A stretch of DNA of 64,000 bases. It comes from Sphingomonas sp. BAUL-RG-20F-R05-02 (lineage in GTDB: Bacteria; Pseudomonadota; Alphaproteobacteria; Sphingomonadales; Sphingomonadaceae). How positions within the stretch are numbered: position 1 is the first letter of the stretch; each line of letters opens with the position of its first letter. The notes beneath the pieces are model-generated. The model did no database searches. It worked only from the letters and a program-made list of their open reading frames with translations, and had not been told where the DNA came from. Position numbers and translations under genes: made by a program. Below, piece after piece: positions 51,356 through 60,820 of the stretch. Location of the stretch: assembly GCF_022662305.1 (NCBI RefSeq), contig NZ_JAKNQH010000004.1, positions 62,001 to 126,000 on the forward strand, written 5' to 3'.

Positions 51356-52003
51356 ATGAACCCGACAATCACCGCATTTGCGCAATCACCCGATCGCGGC
51401 CGAGGACTGGCGCGGGACATGGCTGTGCGGTGGGCGTTTGAAGAAGTGGGCCAGCCCTATCACGTACGTCTCCTCTCTTTTGCAGCGATGAAGGAGCCGG
51501 TACACCGTGCGCTGCAGCCGTTCGGGCAAATCCCGACGTACGAGGACGACTCGCTTGCGTTGTTTGAGTCGGCTGCCATCGTGTTCCATATCGCCGAACG
51601 CCATCGGGCACTCATGCCTCAGGATGCGGAAGCCAGAGCACGGGCGATCGCATGGATGTTCGCTGCCAAGAGCACGGTGGAGCCAACGATCGTCGAACGC
51701 AGCATGGCGTTGCTGCTCGAGGCAGATCGGCCTTGGCATACTGAGCGCATCGCAATGCTAGATGAGCGAGTGAGGACAAGGCTAAGCGATCTCTCCCGCT
51801 GGTTTTCTAACCATAACTGGCTGGAGGATGAGTTCAGCGCAGCCGACATCGTGATGGTGACGGTTCTGCGCCGGCTAGTCGGATCGGAACTACTGGAGGA
51901 TCAGCCGGCCGTCGCTTCCTATGTCGCAAGAGGTGAGGCGCGGCCTGCTTTCGGGCGGGCGTTCAAGGCCCAGCACGCGGTATTTACTGCGGCCTCCGCG
52001 TAG
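51356..52003 (+). CDS. Glutathione S-transferase
   Basis: The 215-residue product has the GST N-terminal fold with ITAFAQSPDRGRGLARDMAV and PFGQIPTYEDDSLALFESAA, which holds the cis-Pro and the Glu-Ser glutathione-binding pair. The helical C-terminal domain contains NWLEDEFSAADIVMVTVLRR with the N-capping motif. Codon use is less GC3-biased than in the core region, in keeping with an accessory location. The substrate is unknown. Confidence 0.88.
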   Translation: MNPTITAFAQSPDRGRGLARDMAVRWAFEEVGQPYHVRLLSFAAMKEPVHRALQPFGQIPTYEDDSLALFESAAIVFHIAERHRALMPQDAEARARAIAWMFAAKSTVEPTIVERSMALLLEADRPWHTERIAMLDERVRTRLSDLSRWFSNHNWLEDEFSAADIVMVTVLRRLVGSELLEDQPAVASYVARGEARPAFGRAFKAQHAVFTAASA

Positions 52004-52144
52004 TCGACCCAATATCAGACGTTCAGAGCTTTCGCCCTGCCGCCCGCAAGCCGCCGTACGTTCATCGGTGTTGCCCACGCAACGTATCGGGGCGCGGTGG
52101 GTTTGAAAGCAGATTGTAATTTCCTCGGTTTGGAAGGCGATGTC

Positions 52145-52630
52145 GTGCCCAGCGTGTCAACACTCGAACAGTTGATGGTTACCTGCCTCCAAGACCTTCG
52201 AAAGGGTGAAGGCCTTACCCTCGATCGCTTTCCGGCGATCGCCGATGCGGTCACCGACACTGTGACGGGCGGTTTGTTGCGGCAGCGGTTGAACGACGCA
52301 CGCAAGCGTGCCGATGGCCTCGACGCGCTCGGCAAGCGCCTTGGGGTGAAACCTTGTGGTGACGAGAACCTGTGGATGATGGGCATGCTCGACGATGCCG
52401 AAGGCGACATGAAGACTGAAGAAGCTGGCCCGCTTCTTGACCTCGCTCTTATAGGTGCCGTGCGCAAGATGGTGAACGCGTCGCTCGTCTCCTACGAGAC
52501 GGCGGTTGCAGTGGCCGCGCGGTTGAATGACGAAAGAGCGCGAGATCTGTTCGCCGATGCTCGCGATCGCGAGGCGGAAGCGGAGACGGGGCTGCGCGCC
52601 TCGCTATTCCGCATCGCCGCGGGGAGCTAA
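52145..52630 (+). CDS. DUF892 (YciE/YciF-like) ferritin-like protein
   Basis: A GTG at 52145 preceded by GGAAGG starts a 161-residue helical protein. It begins VSTLEQLMVTCLQDLRKGEG, continues with LGKRLGVKPCGDENLWMMGML and ALIGAVRKMVNASLVSYETA, and ends with a helix containing ADARDREAEAETGLR. The spacing of acidic residues and the bundle fold resemble the DUF892 stress proteins related to ferritins. An earlier GTG at 52097 is possible. It converges on the amidase with a four-base overlap of stops. Confidence 0.65.
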   Translation: MPSVSTLEQLMVTCLQDLRKGEGLTLDRFPAIADAVTDTVTGGLLRQRLNDARKRADGLDALGKRLGVKPCGDENLWMMGMLDDAEGDMKTEEAGPLLDLALIGAVRKMVNASLVSYETAVAVAARLNDERARDLFADARDREAEAETGLRASLFRIAAGS

Positions 52631-53982
52631 CTGAACGCCGGCGGCAGAAAGCGTGGGTTCCCCAGGGCGCGGTCTAGGGCGCAGGCGGCGCGGAACAGCA
52701 GCGCCTCGTTTTTCATCGAGGCGAATTGTACGCCGATCGGCAAGCGGTCGTGAAGCCCTGCGGGCATGACAACTGCCGCGGCTCCGGTGACGCAAAACGG
52801 TATGGTGATTGACGGTTTCTCAAAAGGTAGCGCGCCGCCCAATTCAGCCAGTGGCTGAGCGACGCTGTCCTGCGCAGGCGTCAGCAACACGTCGATGTCC
52901 TCACACGCCTGTTCCACTATCCTGGTCAGCGCGCGAGCGTGCCGAAGCGCCGCGATATAGCGGAACGCCGGGATCACGTCTGCTGCGGCGAGGCCTCGTC
53001 GCAGCATCGGGCCGATGCCGTCCGCTCCATGAGCCCAGGCCTCGGCATGCGTCTCACGGAGTTCTGCCATGGCAATTGTCCAGCCCGTCGAGGCGAAGTC
53101 GCGGAGCGGTGGCAGATCGATTGTGACGATTTCGGCCCCGCTCTCCCGCAACGCCGCCACGGCGGTGTCGAAGACTGCGCCGACGCCGTCGTCAACTTTG
53201 ATGTCCTCGCTCCAGCGCGGCACCACGCCGATGCGCAAGCCGCGCGCGGGAGCGGTGAGTGGGCCAGCGTCTGCCCGTTCGCCACGCATAGCGGCAGCCA
53301 TGATCAGCGCGTCCTCTGGATTCTTGGCCATCGGCCCTATCGTGTCAAGCGACGGCGCGAACGGGAACATCCCGGTTGTTGGGATGGTGCGGTAGCGAGG
53401 CTTGTAGCCAGTCACTCCGCACAGCGCCGCCGGATCGCGCAACGACCCGCCGGTGTCCGATCCCGTCGCGGCAAGAACCAGGCCGGCCGCGATTGCGACC
53501 GCGCTACCACTGCTCGACCCCGCGGTCGACCGTCCTAAGTCCCACGGGTTGCGCGGGACGGGCCATGACAAGTCGAAATCGGGACCGCCGAACGCTGCTT
53601 CGTAGCAGCCGACCTTCCCGAGCATCACGGCCCCCGATCGAGCGAGAGCAGCAACGACCGCAGCATCGCGCGCCGGCACCCGGTTGCGGAATAGACCGCA
53701 ATTGGCGGTTGTCGCCACGCCCGCGGTATCAATGTTGTCTTTATGAGCGATCGGAACACCGTCGAGCGGCCCCAACCTTGATCCACTCATCAAACGCTGC
53801 TCGGACAATCGAGCCCAAATTCGAGCCTGGTCTATGGTTCGCTCGACAAAAGCATGTAAAATGCCATCCGTCCGATCGATGCGATCAACGAGATGAGCCA
53901 CATACTCGACAGGTGACAAGGCGCGCGCGTCATACGCTTGCGAAAGTTCGGCAACGGTCTGAGGCAATTGGTCAGCACTCAC
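52627..53982 (-). CDS. Amidase signature family enzyme
   Basis: The product has the Ser-cisSer-Lys triad: lysine in VPIAHKDNIDT, the Gly/Ser-rich signature DLGRSTAGSSSGSAVAIAAG, and ATGSDTGGSLRDPAALCGV with the nucleophile. It is about 451 residues and has no signal peptide. The GTG at 53982 overlaps the stop of the preceding 60-residue gene (GTGA) and is preferred to the longer frame. The amide substrate is unknown. Confidence 0.9.
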   Translation of the reverse strand: MSADQLPQTVAELSQAYDARALSPVEYVAHLVDRIDRTDGILHAFVERTIDQARIWARLSEQRLMSGSRLGPLDGVPIAHKDNIDTAGVATTANCGLFRNRVPARDAAVVAALARSGAVMLGKVGCYEAAFGGPDFDLSWPVPRNPWDLGRSTAGSSSGSAVAIAAGLVLAATGSDTGGSLRDPAALCGVTGYKPRYRTIPTTGMFPFAPSLDTIGPMAKNPEDALIMAAAMRGERADAGPLTAPARGLRIGVVPRWSEDIKVDDGVGAVFDTAVAALRESGAEIVTIDLPPLRDFASTGWTIAMAELRETHAEAWAHGADGIGPMLRRGLAAADVIPAFRYIAALRHARALTRIVEQACEDIDVLLTPAQDSVAQPLAELGGALPFEKPSITIPFCVTGAAAVVMPAGLHDRLPIGVQFASMKNEALLFRAACALDRALGNPRFLPPAFS

Positions 53983-54161
53983 CGCCGCGGCGCCGCAGGC
54001 TCGTCGTCGCTCCACGGTCGTCGCAGCGGCACATCGGAGGCAAGCGCCTGCAGGGCGCTTCTCGATTCGCTCGTTCGCAGGACCTCTGGCTTGGTGTTAA
54101 CGACTGCAGCTTTTAAGTCGTCCACGAGAGCGGTGAGCCGCGCCGAAACTTGGCCTGACAT
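53979..54161 (-). CDS. 60-residue protein coupled to the amidase
   Basis: The ATG at 54161 has AGGAAA upstream at fair spacing. The 60 residues start MSGQVSARLTALVDDLKAAV and end in a charged, Pro-rich tail (RPWSDDEPAAPRR). Its TGA overlaps the amidase GTG, so the two are translationally coupled. No family is recognised. By analogy with GatC and AtzG, small proteins that bind amidase-signature enzymes, it may be an accessory subunit; this is inference only. Confidence 0.5.
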   Translation of the reverse strand: MSGQVSARLTALVDDLKAAVVNTKPEVLRTSESRSALQALASDVPLRRPWSDDEPAAPRR

Positions 54162-54228
54162 TGAAAGAATTTCCTGGTCGGAGACAGTCAGATCAGAACG
54201 CTCGACGCGACTCCCCGTTTCCTAATTT

Positions 54229-54830
54229 TCACTTCATGCGATGAGCGTGCCCGCCGCTCGAGTTCTGCCGCGGCACCAAGCCAATCCGCGCAGCCAGATT
54301 GCGGCCCGAGCGGAAGATCGCGGGGTCAGGAACAGTGGCGACGATGGCGCTAGCGAGCAGCGGACCCACGCCGGGTATCACCATCAGGCGGCGGCCAAGC
54401 TCGGTCTCGCGTGCGCTCGCCAGGATGCGACGATCGTTTTCGAGGATCTGCTCCTTCACGATGCGCAGCTGGACTGCCAGCATCTCCAGGCAGAACCGCG
54501 CATCGGCCGGTACTCGCTTATTGGCAGGATCAGCGATCACGTCGAGGACCTGCTCGATGCCGTTCTGCCAATCGGCGCCACGATCCCAAACTCGGCCAGG
54601 TGCGCCCGCATCGCGTTCGACAGCTGCGTACGCTGGCGGTTGAGGATCAGGCGAACACGGTGCAGCATCATCGCGCTCTGCTGCTCAGGCGACTTGATCC
54701 CGACGAAGCACATGGTCGGCCGGGTCACTGCCTCGCAGATCGCCTCGGCATCAGCCGCGTCGTTCTTGCCTCGCTTGACGTACGGCTTCACGTACTGCGC
54801 CGGCATCAGCCTAACATCATGTCCGAGCAC
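54229..54830 (-). mobile_element. IS110-family transposase remnant
   Basis: Two frames must be joined near 54561, where one base is missing. The first part reads LGHDVRLMPAQYVKPYVKRG, KNDAADAEAICEAVTRPTMC and IKSPEQQSAMMLHRVRLILN (the DEDD-type domain of IS110). The second reads PGVGPLLASAIVATVPDPAI and GRNLAARIGLVPRQNSSGGH. The N-terminal 60 or so residues are missing, and the end stops shortly after HAHRMK, before the usual LGGISK motif. It is an inactive fragment. Confidence 0.8.
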
Positions 54831-54884
54831 CTGTCCTTACTCCTGGCGCTGATCGAGCGCGAACCCGGCCTGACGCTGCGCGCG
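54818..54884 (+). mobile_element. Possible IS630-type fragment
   Basis: The plus strand reads MSEHLSLLLALIEREPGLTL with an ATG at 54818, the kind of sequence found near the start of IS630-type transposases. It then loses family resemblance and may be cut by another insertion. It overlaps the 5' side of the IS110 remnant on the other strand, so the boundary is uncertain. Confidence 0.25.
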
Positions 54885-55051
54885 CCGCGGGATGCAGGCA
54901 GAGCATCGGGGTTCCGCCAGAGGAGCCTACCCGTCTTGATCCTTGTCGCCTTAGCCGTTCTTCATGAGCGTTTGTGGCCAGGCCCTTTGCGCGCCCGGGC
55001 GTCAGTCGCGGCATAGGCCTGCACCCTGACGCCGGGGCGTATGGTGAGCGG

Positions 55052-55549
55052 CTACCCCCGTCGCGCGCTCTGCTTGGCCTGAAGCGCCTGCGCGGTTTTG
55101 AGGTGCTTTTGCAGTACGGGCAGCGTGCGCTGCGCAATCGCGCGGACCTCAGCCGGATCTCCACTCTTCAGTTCGCCGCGGAAGTCGGAAATATCGTCCG
55201 TATGGTCCTGGATCATGTAGCGGACGAATTCGTGATCGAACGCCGCGCCATGTAGTCGGCCGAGCTTGTATCGCTCGGCATCGGCGGCAGGTGCGAGGGC
55301 CGTTGTGGACGGAAGGCGATAACGTTTTACCATCGGCAAAATCTCGCGACGGCCCTTGGCATGATCGGTCGCGAGCATCGCGCCATATTGCCGGACGCCC
55401 GGATTGGCCGCTCGGCTTGCGGCCAGTTTGCCCAGCGCCGTCTCGGAATTGTCGCCCATCATCGCCTTGTTCAGGAAATCCTGCGGGTTGGCGAGCGCCG
55501 GCGACGCAATCGCCAGCAGAGGAGCGACCATCAACAGTATTTTGCGCAT
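55052..55549 (-). CDS. DUF4142 periplasmic protein
   Basis: GGAGACGG precedes the ATG at 55549. The 165-residue protein has a signal peptide (MRKILLMVAPLLAIASPALA), then LNKAMMGDNSETALGKLAAS, VRQYGAMLATDHAKGRREIL, and FDHEFVRYMIQDHTDDISDF. These are the blocks of the DUF4142 family, four-helix proteins related to ferritin folds. The role is unknown; members are often found near stress and metal genes. Confidence 0.88.
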   Translation of the reverse strand: MRKILLMVAPLLAIASPALANPQDFLNKAMMGDNSETALGKLAASRAANPGVRQYGAMLATDHAKGRREILPMVKRYRLPSTTALAPAADAERYKLGRLHGAAFDHEFVRYMIQDHTDDISDFRGELKSGDPAEVRAIAQRTLPVLQKHLKTAQALQAKQSARRG

Positions 55550-55637
55550 TTTACCGTCTCCTATAGTTACGCTTCGAAACCGCTCGTTTGAAGAAAGTCG
55601 TGTCCCGAGGAACGGCTAGGGCCGCCCTAACAAAGCT

Positions 55638-56255
55638 CTAGCGCGTTCGTCGTGTTGGCAGCATCCGCGCCATAATGACGTCCCGGTCGACGAACTGATG
55701 CTTGAGTGCGCCGCCGACGTGGAGGACGATCAACAAATACGCGAACCACGCGAGGATGCCGTGTGCTTCTCCGACAGTGTGCCAGATCGCACCCGCCGTT
55801 CCCTGTGCTGTGTGTACAAAGCTCAGCAATGGCCACGGTAATAATCCGTACAGTGTCAACGGCCCATGCGCGCGCGGGCCCGAGGTCATGACCCAGCCAG
55901 TCAACGGCATCGCGATCATAAAAAGATAGAATCCCCATTGCGTCACATGCGCAAGCCCTCGCTCCCATGCTGGCAAGCCTGCGGGATAAGGCGGCGCCGG
56001 ATGCGCCAAACGCCAGCCTAGCCGAACGAGGCTCAGCAACAGGATCAGGATCCCGGTGGATTTGTGAAAATCCATAACCACGCCAGACTGCTCGCGGGTG
56101 ATGAAGCCACGCGACCAAGCAAGCGCGATGTTAATCACCAGCAGCGCAGCGATCAGCCAATGCAGCACGACCGCCACCGTCGCATAGCGCGTGATGACTT
56201 GTTTGCCGTCGCCGGTACGGAGGTCGCGAGCCGGCTCTGAACGCGTCTCAACCAC
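55638..56255 (-). CDS. Cytochrome b561-type membrane protein
   Basis: The GTG at 56255 (with GGGGAAAA upstream) overlaps the RND pump stop and gives 205 residues. Four membrane helices carry the heme-ligand histidines: VVLHWLIAALL, MDFHKSTGILILL, WHTVGEAHGILAWFAYLLIV and LHVGGALKH. It fits the prokaryotic cytochrome b561 family, which carries electrons across the inner membrane. Its place as third gene of a metal-efflux operon suggests a link with metal redox or export. Confidence 0.88.
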   Translation of the reverse strand: MVETRSEPARDLRTGDGKQVITRYATVAVVLHWLIAALLVINIALAWSRGFITREQSGVVMDFHKSTGILILLLSLVRLGWRLAHPAPPYPAGLPAWERGLAHVTQWGFYLFMIAMPLTGWVMTSGPRAHGPLTLYGLLPWPLLSFVHTAQGTAGAIWHTVGEAHGILAWFAYLLIVLHVGGALKHQFVDRDVIMARMLPTRRTR

Positions 56256-59200
56256 TGGTTTTCCCCTTTGCTGGCGCGGCAACGCGCCCTTCCGCTAGAT
56301 TTTTGGGATCATGATCGCGACTGGAGGGCGCGTCATCGGCTTTGGCGACGTCGCGCACCAACCAGCGATAGAGGCTCGGCAACAGCAGCAAGGTCAGGAT
56401 CGTCGAGGTGACGATTCCACCGATTACCACAGTCGCCAGTGGCCGCTGAACTTCGGCGCCAGCCCCACTCGCAATCGCCATCGGGACGAAACCAATCGAC
56501 GCGACGAGAGCGGTCGACAGCACCGGACGCAGCCGGTCGCGCGCGCCTTGCCGCACCGCCTCATCAACTGGCAGCGGATCGCCATCGCGCCCGTCACGCA
56601 GCGAGTTGATATGATCGATCAGCACCAGCCCATTGAGCATCGCAATCCCGGAGAGTGCGATGAATCCGATCGCCGCCGTTATCGAGAACGGCATCCCCCG
56701 CAGCCACAAGGCCAGGACGCCGCCGGTCACCGCGAACGGGATGCCGGTGTACACGATCGTCGCTTCTTTCGCGCTGCCAAGGGCGGTGAAGACGAGCAGG
56801 AAGATCAACACAAGTGCCGTCGGCACGACGATCGACAGCCGCTTCTGCGCCGCTTCGAGCTGGTGAAATTGGCCGCCGAACTCGATTCGGTAGCCGGGGG
56901 GCATCTTGACCTGACTGTTCACCGCCTCGCGCGCCTTCTGCACATAGCCGGCAAGGTCGCCGGTCTTGAGCGTAACCATCAGCGCCGCACGACGCTTGCC
57001 GCCGTCGTGCAGGATCGGTTCGACCTCAGGCATTTCTCGCAGGCGGGCGACGCGTGACAGCGGGACCATGCCATAGTCACCGACGCGCAACGGCAATGCA
57101 AGAATTGCGGCGGGATTGGCGCGCAGACTCTCGGGCATGCGCACCACAATCATATGACGCGCTTCGCCCTCCGGGATGAAGCCGACCTCAGCGCCGGCCA
57201 CCGCGTCGGTAATCGCCGCATTGACTTCCGCCGTGCCCAGCCCAAGCCGCAGCATCGCGCCTTGATCGAGCTCGACGACGATGCTCTTCGGACGACCCGC
57301 AGTCTCGAACTCGACACTGGCGGTTCCGGGCTGCTTTTCAAGAACGACCTTTGCCTGTTTTGCGGCACGTTCCAATACTTCGTAATCCTGGCCGAACACC
57401 TTGACGGACACGTCGGCGCGGACGCCTTCCAGCATCTCGTTGAAGCGCATCTCGATGGGCTGGGCGAACTCGAAGGTCTGGCCGGGATAGACCTGCCGGC
57501 CGATCTTCTCGATCCCTGCGACCAACTCGTCCTTGGTCCTAGGTTTGCCGTCGCCGTGCGGCCAATCTTTTTCGGGGGCGTAGAAGATGTAGAGATCGTT
57601 CTCGTTGGGCGGCATCGGGTCAGTCGCGACCTCGCTCGTGCCGATACGCGAAAAGGTGTGCGTCACTTGCGGGAACTGCCGGCGGATCTGGCGCTCAGTC
57701 TCCTGCTCGATTGCAAGGCTGCGTTCGAGCGACATGCCCACCGGGCGGTAAACCATCGCGGTGATCGAGCCCTCGTCGAGCTTCGGTGTGAACTGCGAGC
57801 CAAGGGTTTTGAAGACCCCGAAGGTGACCGCAAGCAGGATGATCGCGCCGATCACCAGCAACACCGGGTGCGCCAGCGCGCGCTCTAGCGTCGGCGCGTA
57901 ACCGCGCTCCGCAAAGCCTATCAGCCCCTTGTGCCGGCTGTCGTCCTGCTCTCGTGCCGGCTCACGCAGCAGCCACGCTGCAAGCGCGGGCACGACGGTG
58001 AAGGTCCACATTAGCCCGGCGAAGATCGCCAGCATCACCGCCTGCGCCATAGGCTGGAAAAGTTTGCCTTCAACGCCGCCGAGGCTGAGCACGGGGACAT
58101 AGACGAGCGCAATAATGGCGATGCCGAACATTGTCGGGCGCGCGACCATCCGCGCCGCGTCGGCGACGGTCGCGCGGCATTCCTCGTCGGTCAGCACCTC
58201 GCCCGTGTCGCGCCGCCGCTCGGCGAGCAGCCGCAAACTGTTCTCAACCACCACGATCGACCCGTCGACGATCAGCCCGAAATCCAGCGCGCCCAGGCTC
58301 ATCAGATTGCCCGACACCCCGATCAGGTGCATCCCCGTGACCGTCACTAGGAACGCCAGCGGGATCACGATCGTCACGATCAGCGCGGCGCGCCAATTGC
58401 CCATTACCAGCAGCAGTACAAGCGCAACGAGCAGCGCGCCTTCGCCTAGGTTGTGTTCGACAGTCGAAATGGTGCGGTTGACCAGGTCGGCGCGGCTATA
58501 TTGCTCGTGAATCACCATGCCCTTGGGCAGCGCCGATCGGATATCCGGCAAGGCATCATGCACGCGGAGCGCGACTTCACGGCTGTTTTGCCCGACCAGC
58601 ATCATCACCGTGCCGAGCACCGTCTCGGCGCCATTCTGCGTCGCCGCGCCTTGGCGTGGTGCCGATCCGATCGCGACATTGGCCAGGTCGCGGACTTGGA
58701 TCGGCAGCATCGCGCCGCCGAACTTTACCGGGATCGCGGCTATCTGCGCCGCATTCATGACCCGTGCGTTGGTTAGTACGGTAAAACGCTCGGCCCCGCG
58801 CGCGATGATCCCGCCGCCGGCATTCTGGACGTTTTTGCCGACCGCTGCGCTCAGTTCGGCCGCGGTGACGCCGTGCAGCATCAGCCGCACCGGATCGGGC
58901 TCGACGACGAATTGCTGCTCGAGCCCGCCATTAGTGTTGACGTCTGCAACCCCAGTGACAGCACGCATCATCGGGCGAACGGTATATTCCTGCGCCTCGT
59001 AGAGTTCCATCAGCTGCTGTTGCGCGGTCATGCCGCGCGGCGACTGCTTCCACTCAAGCGTGTAATAATAGATTTCGCCAAGGCCCGTGGTGATCGGCGC
59101 AAGCTGGGGCGAGGCACCCGGTGGCAATTGCTCGCGTACCGCGTTCAGCCGCTCGGTGACGAGCTGGCGTGCGCGCATCTGGTCGGTGCCGTCCTTGTAC

Positions 59201-59487
59201 AGCAGGGTGACCTGGCTGAGTCCAGTCTTGGTCAGCGAGCGGGTCTCCTCGAGCCCCGGCTGCCCTGCCATCGCCCGCTCGATCGGCAACGTCGCCAACC
59301 GCTCGATTTCCTCGGGTGCCAATGACGGCACCATCGTATTGACCTGTACCTGAACGCCCGTGATGTCAGGGATGGCATCGATCTGTAGACTGAGGAAAGA
59401 CCAAAGGCCAACCGCCGCGATCAGCGCGGTCACTGCGGCGATCGCCAAACGGCGCCGCGTGACGAAATCGAGCAACCCAGGCATCAT
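56248..59487 (-). CDS. Heavy-metal RND efflux pump (CzcA/CusA family)
   Basis: The 1079-residue inner-membrane pump has the RND layout of 12 helices and two large periplasmic loops. The start GLLDFVTRRRLAIAAVTALI and DAIPDITGVQVQVNTMVPSL are typical. The fourth helix contains LGALDFGLIVDGSIVVVENS; the DFG-x3-DG pattern places it with divalent-cation exporters of the CzcA/NccA type rather than with CusA for monovalent copper and silver. The exact metal is an inference. It overlaps the outer-membrane gene by four bases, with no adaptor gene between. Confidence 0.94.
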   Translation of the reverse strand: MMPGLLDFVTRRRLAIAAVTALIAAVGLWSFLSLQIDAIPDITGVQVQVNTMVPSLAPEEIERLATLPIERAMAGQPGLEETRSLTKTGLSQVTLLYKDGTDQMRARQLVTERLNAVREQLPPGASPQLAPITTGLGEIYYYTLEWKQSPRGMTAQQQLMELYEAQEYTVRPMMRAVTGVADVNTNGGLEQQFVVEPDPVRLMLHGVTAAELSAAVGKNVQNAGGGIIARGAERFTVLTNARVMNAAQIAAIPVKFGGAMLPIQVRDLANVAIGSAPRQGAATQNGAETVLGTVMMLVGQNSREVALRVHDALPDIRSALPKGMVIHEQYSRADLVNRTISTVEHNLGEGALLVALVLLLVMGNWRAALIVTIVIPLAFLVTVTGMHLIGVSGNLMSLGALDFGLIVDGSIVVVENSLRLLAERRRDTGEVLTDEECRATVADAARMVARPTMFGIAIIALVYVPVLSLGGVEGKLFQPMAQAVMLAIFAGLMWTFTVVPALAAWLLREPAREQDDSRHKGLIGFAERGYAPTLERALAHPVLLVIGAIILLAVTFGVFKTLGSQFTPKLDEGSITAMVYRPVGMSLERSLAIEQETERQIRRQFPQVTHTFSRIGTSEVATDPMPPNENDLYIFYAPEKDWPHGDGKPRTKDELVAGIEKIGRQVYPGQTFEFAQPIEMRFNEMLEGVRADVSVKVFGQDYEVLERAAKQAKVVLEKQPGTASVEFETAGRPKSIVVELDQGAMLRLGLGTAEVNAAITDAVAGAEVGFIPEGEARHMIVVRMPESLRANPAAILALPLRVGDYGMVPLSRVARLREMPEVEPILHDGGKRRAALMVTLKTGDLAGYVQKAREAVNSQVKMPPGYRIEFGGQFHQLEAAQKRLSIVVPTALVLIFLLVFTALGSAKEATIVYTGIPFAVTGGVLALWLRGMPFSITAAIGFIALSGIAMLNGLVLIDHINSLRDGRDGDPLPVDEAVRQGARDRLRPVLSTALVASIGFVPMAIASGAGAEVQRPLATVVIGGIVTSTILTLLLLPSLYRWLVRDVAKADDAPSSRDHDPKNLAEGRVAAPAKGKTSG

Positions 59488-60764
59488 TGGGTGAACGCGT
59501 CCCCGCCGTTGAGCGCGCGCAGCTGAAGCAGTGCGTCGAGCGCCTCGCGCCGCGTGTCGAGCACCGCGTTAGTCGCCTCGATATAGGATTGCTGCATCTG
59601 CGTGTAGGTCGTCAGCGGGATTGCGCCAAGCCGATAGTTACGGTCGGCATCTTCGGCGGCGTCGGCGAAGTTCTTGGCGGTCGCCCCGCTCCATTGTGCA
59701 AGCGCCTGACGCTTTGCTTCATATTGTGCCGCCTGGTCGAACACGTCGCGCTCGACCCGGCGTTCGGCGTTGATCAGTGTTGCATTCGCCTGCGCCTGTC
59801 GCCCCTGCTCGACGGCAACATCCCCAGCCTGTCGATTCCATAACGGAAGGGTTGTCGAGAGGCGCACGCCGTAATTGGTCTCGCGAATGTCCGAGCGGGC
59901 CCGGTCATAATAGGGTCCCACACCGACGATCGGAATCCGTCCTTTGCGCGCCAGATCGACACGCAAGCCTTGTTGTTCGAACTGCGCACGCAGCGCCTTC
60001 AACTCGAAATTGTTGACAGCCGCTTTGGCCGCGAGCGCGGTACCCGAGGGAAGATCGGGCAGCGTCATGTCAGGGCGAACGATCCTCAAGCGCGCGGCGA
60101 ACGGCGCGCCGCGAAGCTGATTGAGTTCGTACAGCGCGGAGTTTGCCTCGGCATCAGCCATGGCGGCGCTTCGCTCCGCGCTGATTGCGCCGGCCTGCAA
60201 CGCTGCCGCCTCAAGCCGTGGCGCCGGCCCTGCGGGATCGCGCGATACTATGACTCGCGCCAGATTGCGCATGCGGGACGCAACCGATCGCGCGGCGGCC
60301 GCTTTCTCGTTCGCAGCGAACAGCCCGTAGCCCAGTGACCGCGCTCGAGCGATCAACGTCGCATCGAACTGTTGAAGCCCCATCTTGGCAAGATCGACCT
60401 GACGTTCAGCGATCGCGCGGCGCAGTGCGATGCGACCGCCAAACTCAATCGGCTGGACCACGGACACCGCATAGGTCTGACCGTCGCCGAGCAGCGCGCC
60501 GGTGTTGCGCTCGTTTGCGCTGCGCTGACCAAATTCGACCACCGCTTCGGGATCCGCCCAGCGCCCCGCCGCGGTGCGTTCGACGCCGGCGGTCTCGATC
60601 TGCCGCTGGTAGAATTGCCGCTCGGGGTTGTTCGCGACAACGTCCTCGGCCAGCCGATCGAGCGACATCGCCGTCCCCGTCACCGCTTGCGGCTGGGATA
60701 CCTGGGCATGCGCCACCACCGGCACGGTCGCGCCGGCCAACATTGCCAGAACGACACTTCGCAT
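59484..60764 (-). CDS. TolC-family outer-membrane protein
   Basis: A signal peptide (MRSVVLAMLAGATVPVVAHA) is followed by the repeated coiled-coil and strand units of the outer-membrane factor family, e.g. AMSLDRLAEDVVANNPERQF, TYAVSVVQPIEFGGRIALRR and IETNYGVRLSTTLPLWNRQA-type strands, and a second repeat from about residue 215. The 426 residues match the CzcC/CusC type. GGAG precedes the ATG at good spacing. It opens the efflux operon, 57 bases downstream of the shared dyad. Confidence 0.9.
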   Translation of the reverse strand: MRSVVLAMLAGATVPVVAHAQVSQPQAVTGTAMSLDRLAEDVVANNPERQFYQRQIETAGVERTAAGRWADPEAVVEFGQRSANERNTGALLGDGQTYAVSVVQPIEFGGRIALRRAIAERQVDLAKMGLQQFDATLIARARSLGYGLFAANEKAAAARSVASRMRNLARVIVSRDPAGPAPRLEAAALQAGAISAERSAAMADAEANSALYELNQLRGAPFAARLRIVRPDMTLPDLPSGTALAAKAAVNNFELKALRAQFEQQGLRVDLARKGRIPIVGVGPYYDRARSDIRETNYGVRLSTTLPLWNRQAGDVAVEQGRQAQANATLINAERRVERDVFDQAAQYEAKRQALAQWSGATAKNFADAAEDADRNYRLGAIPLTTYTQMQQSYIEATNAVLDTRREALDALLQLRALNGGDAFTQ

Positions 60765-60820
60765 TGCTTAAGTCTCCAGGAGGTCTTGAAAGCGGCGATA
60801 GCGGGTCGGTCGTGCCTGGG

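Noticed and set aside
56230..56245. A TCTGAAC copy inside the cytochrome b gene
   Set aside because: It lacks the partner half and the conserved flank, lies inside coding sequence and is expected by chance.
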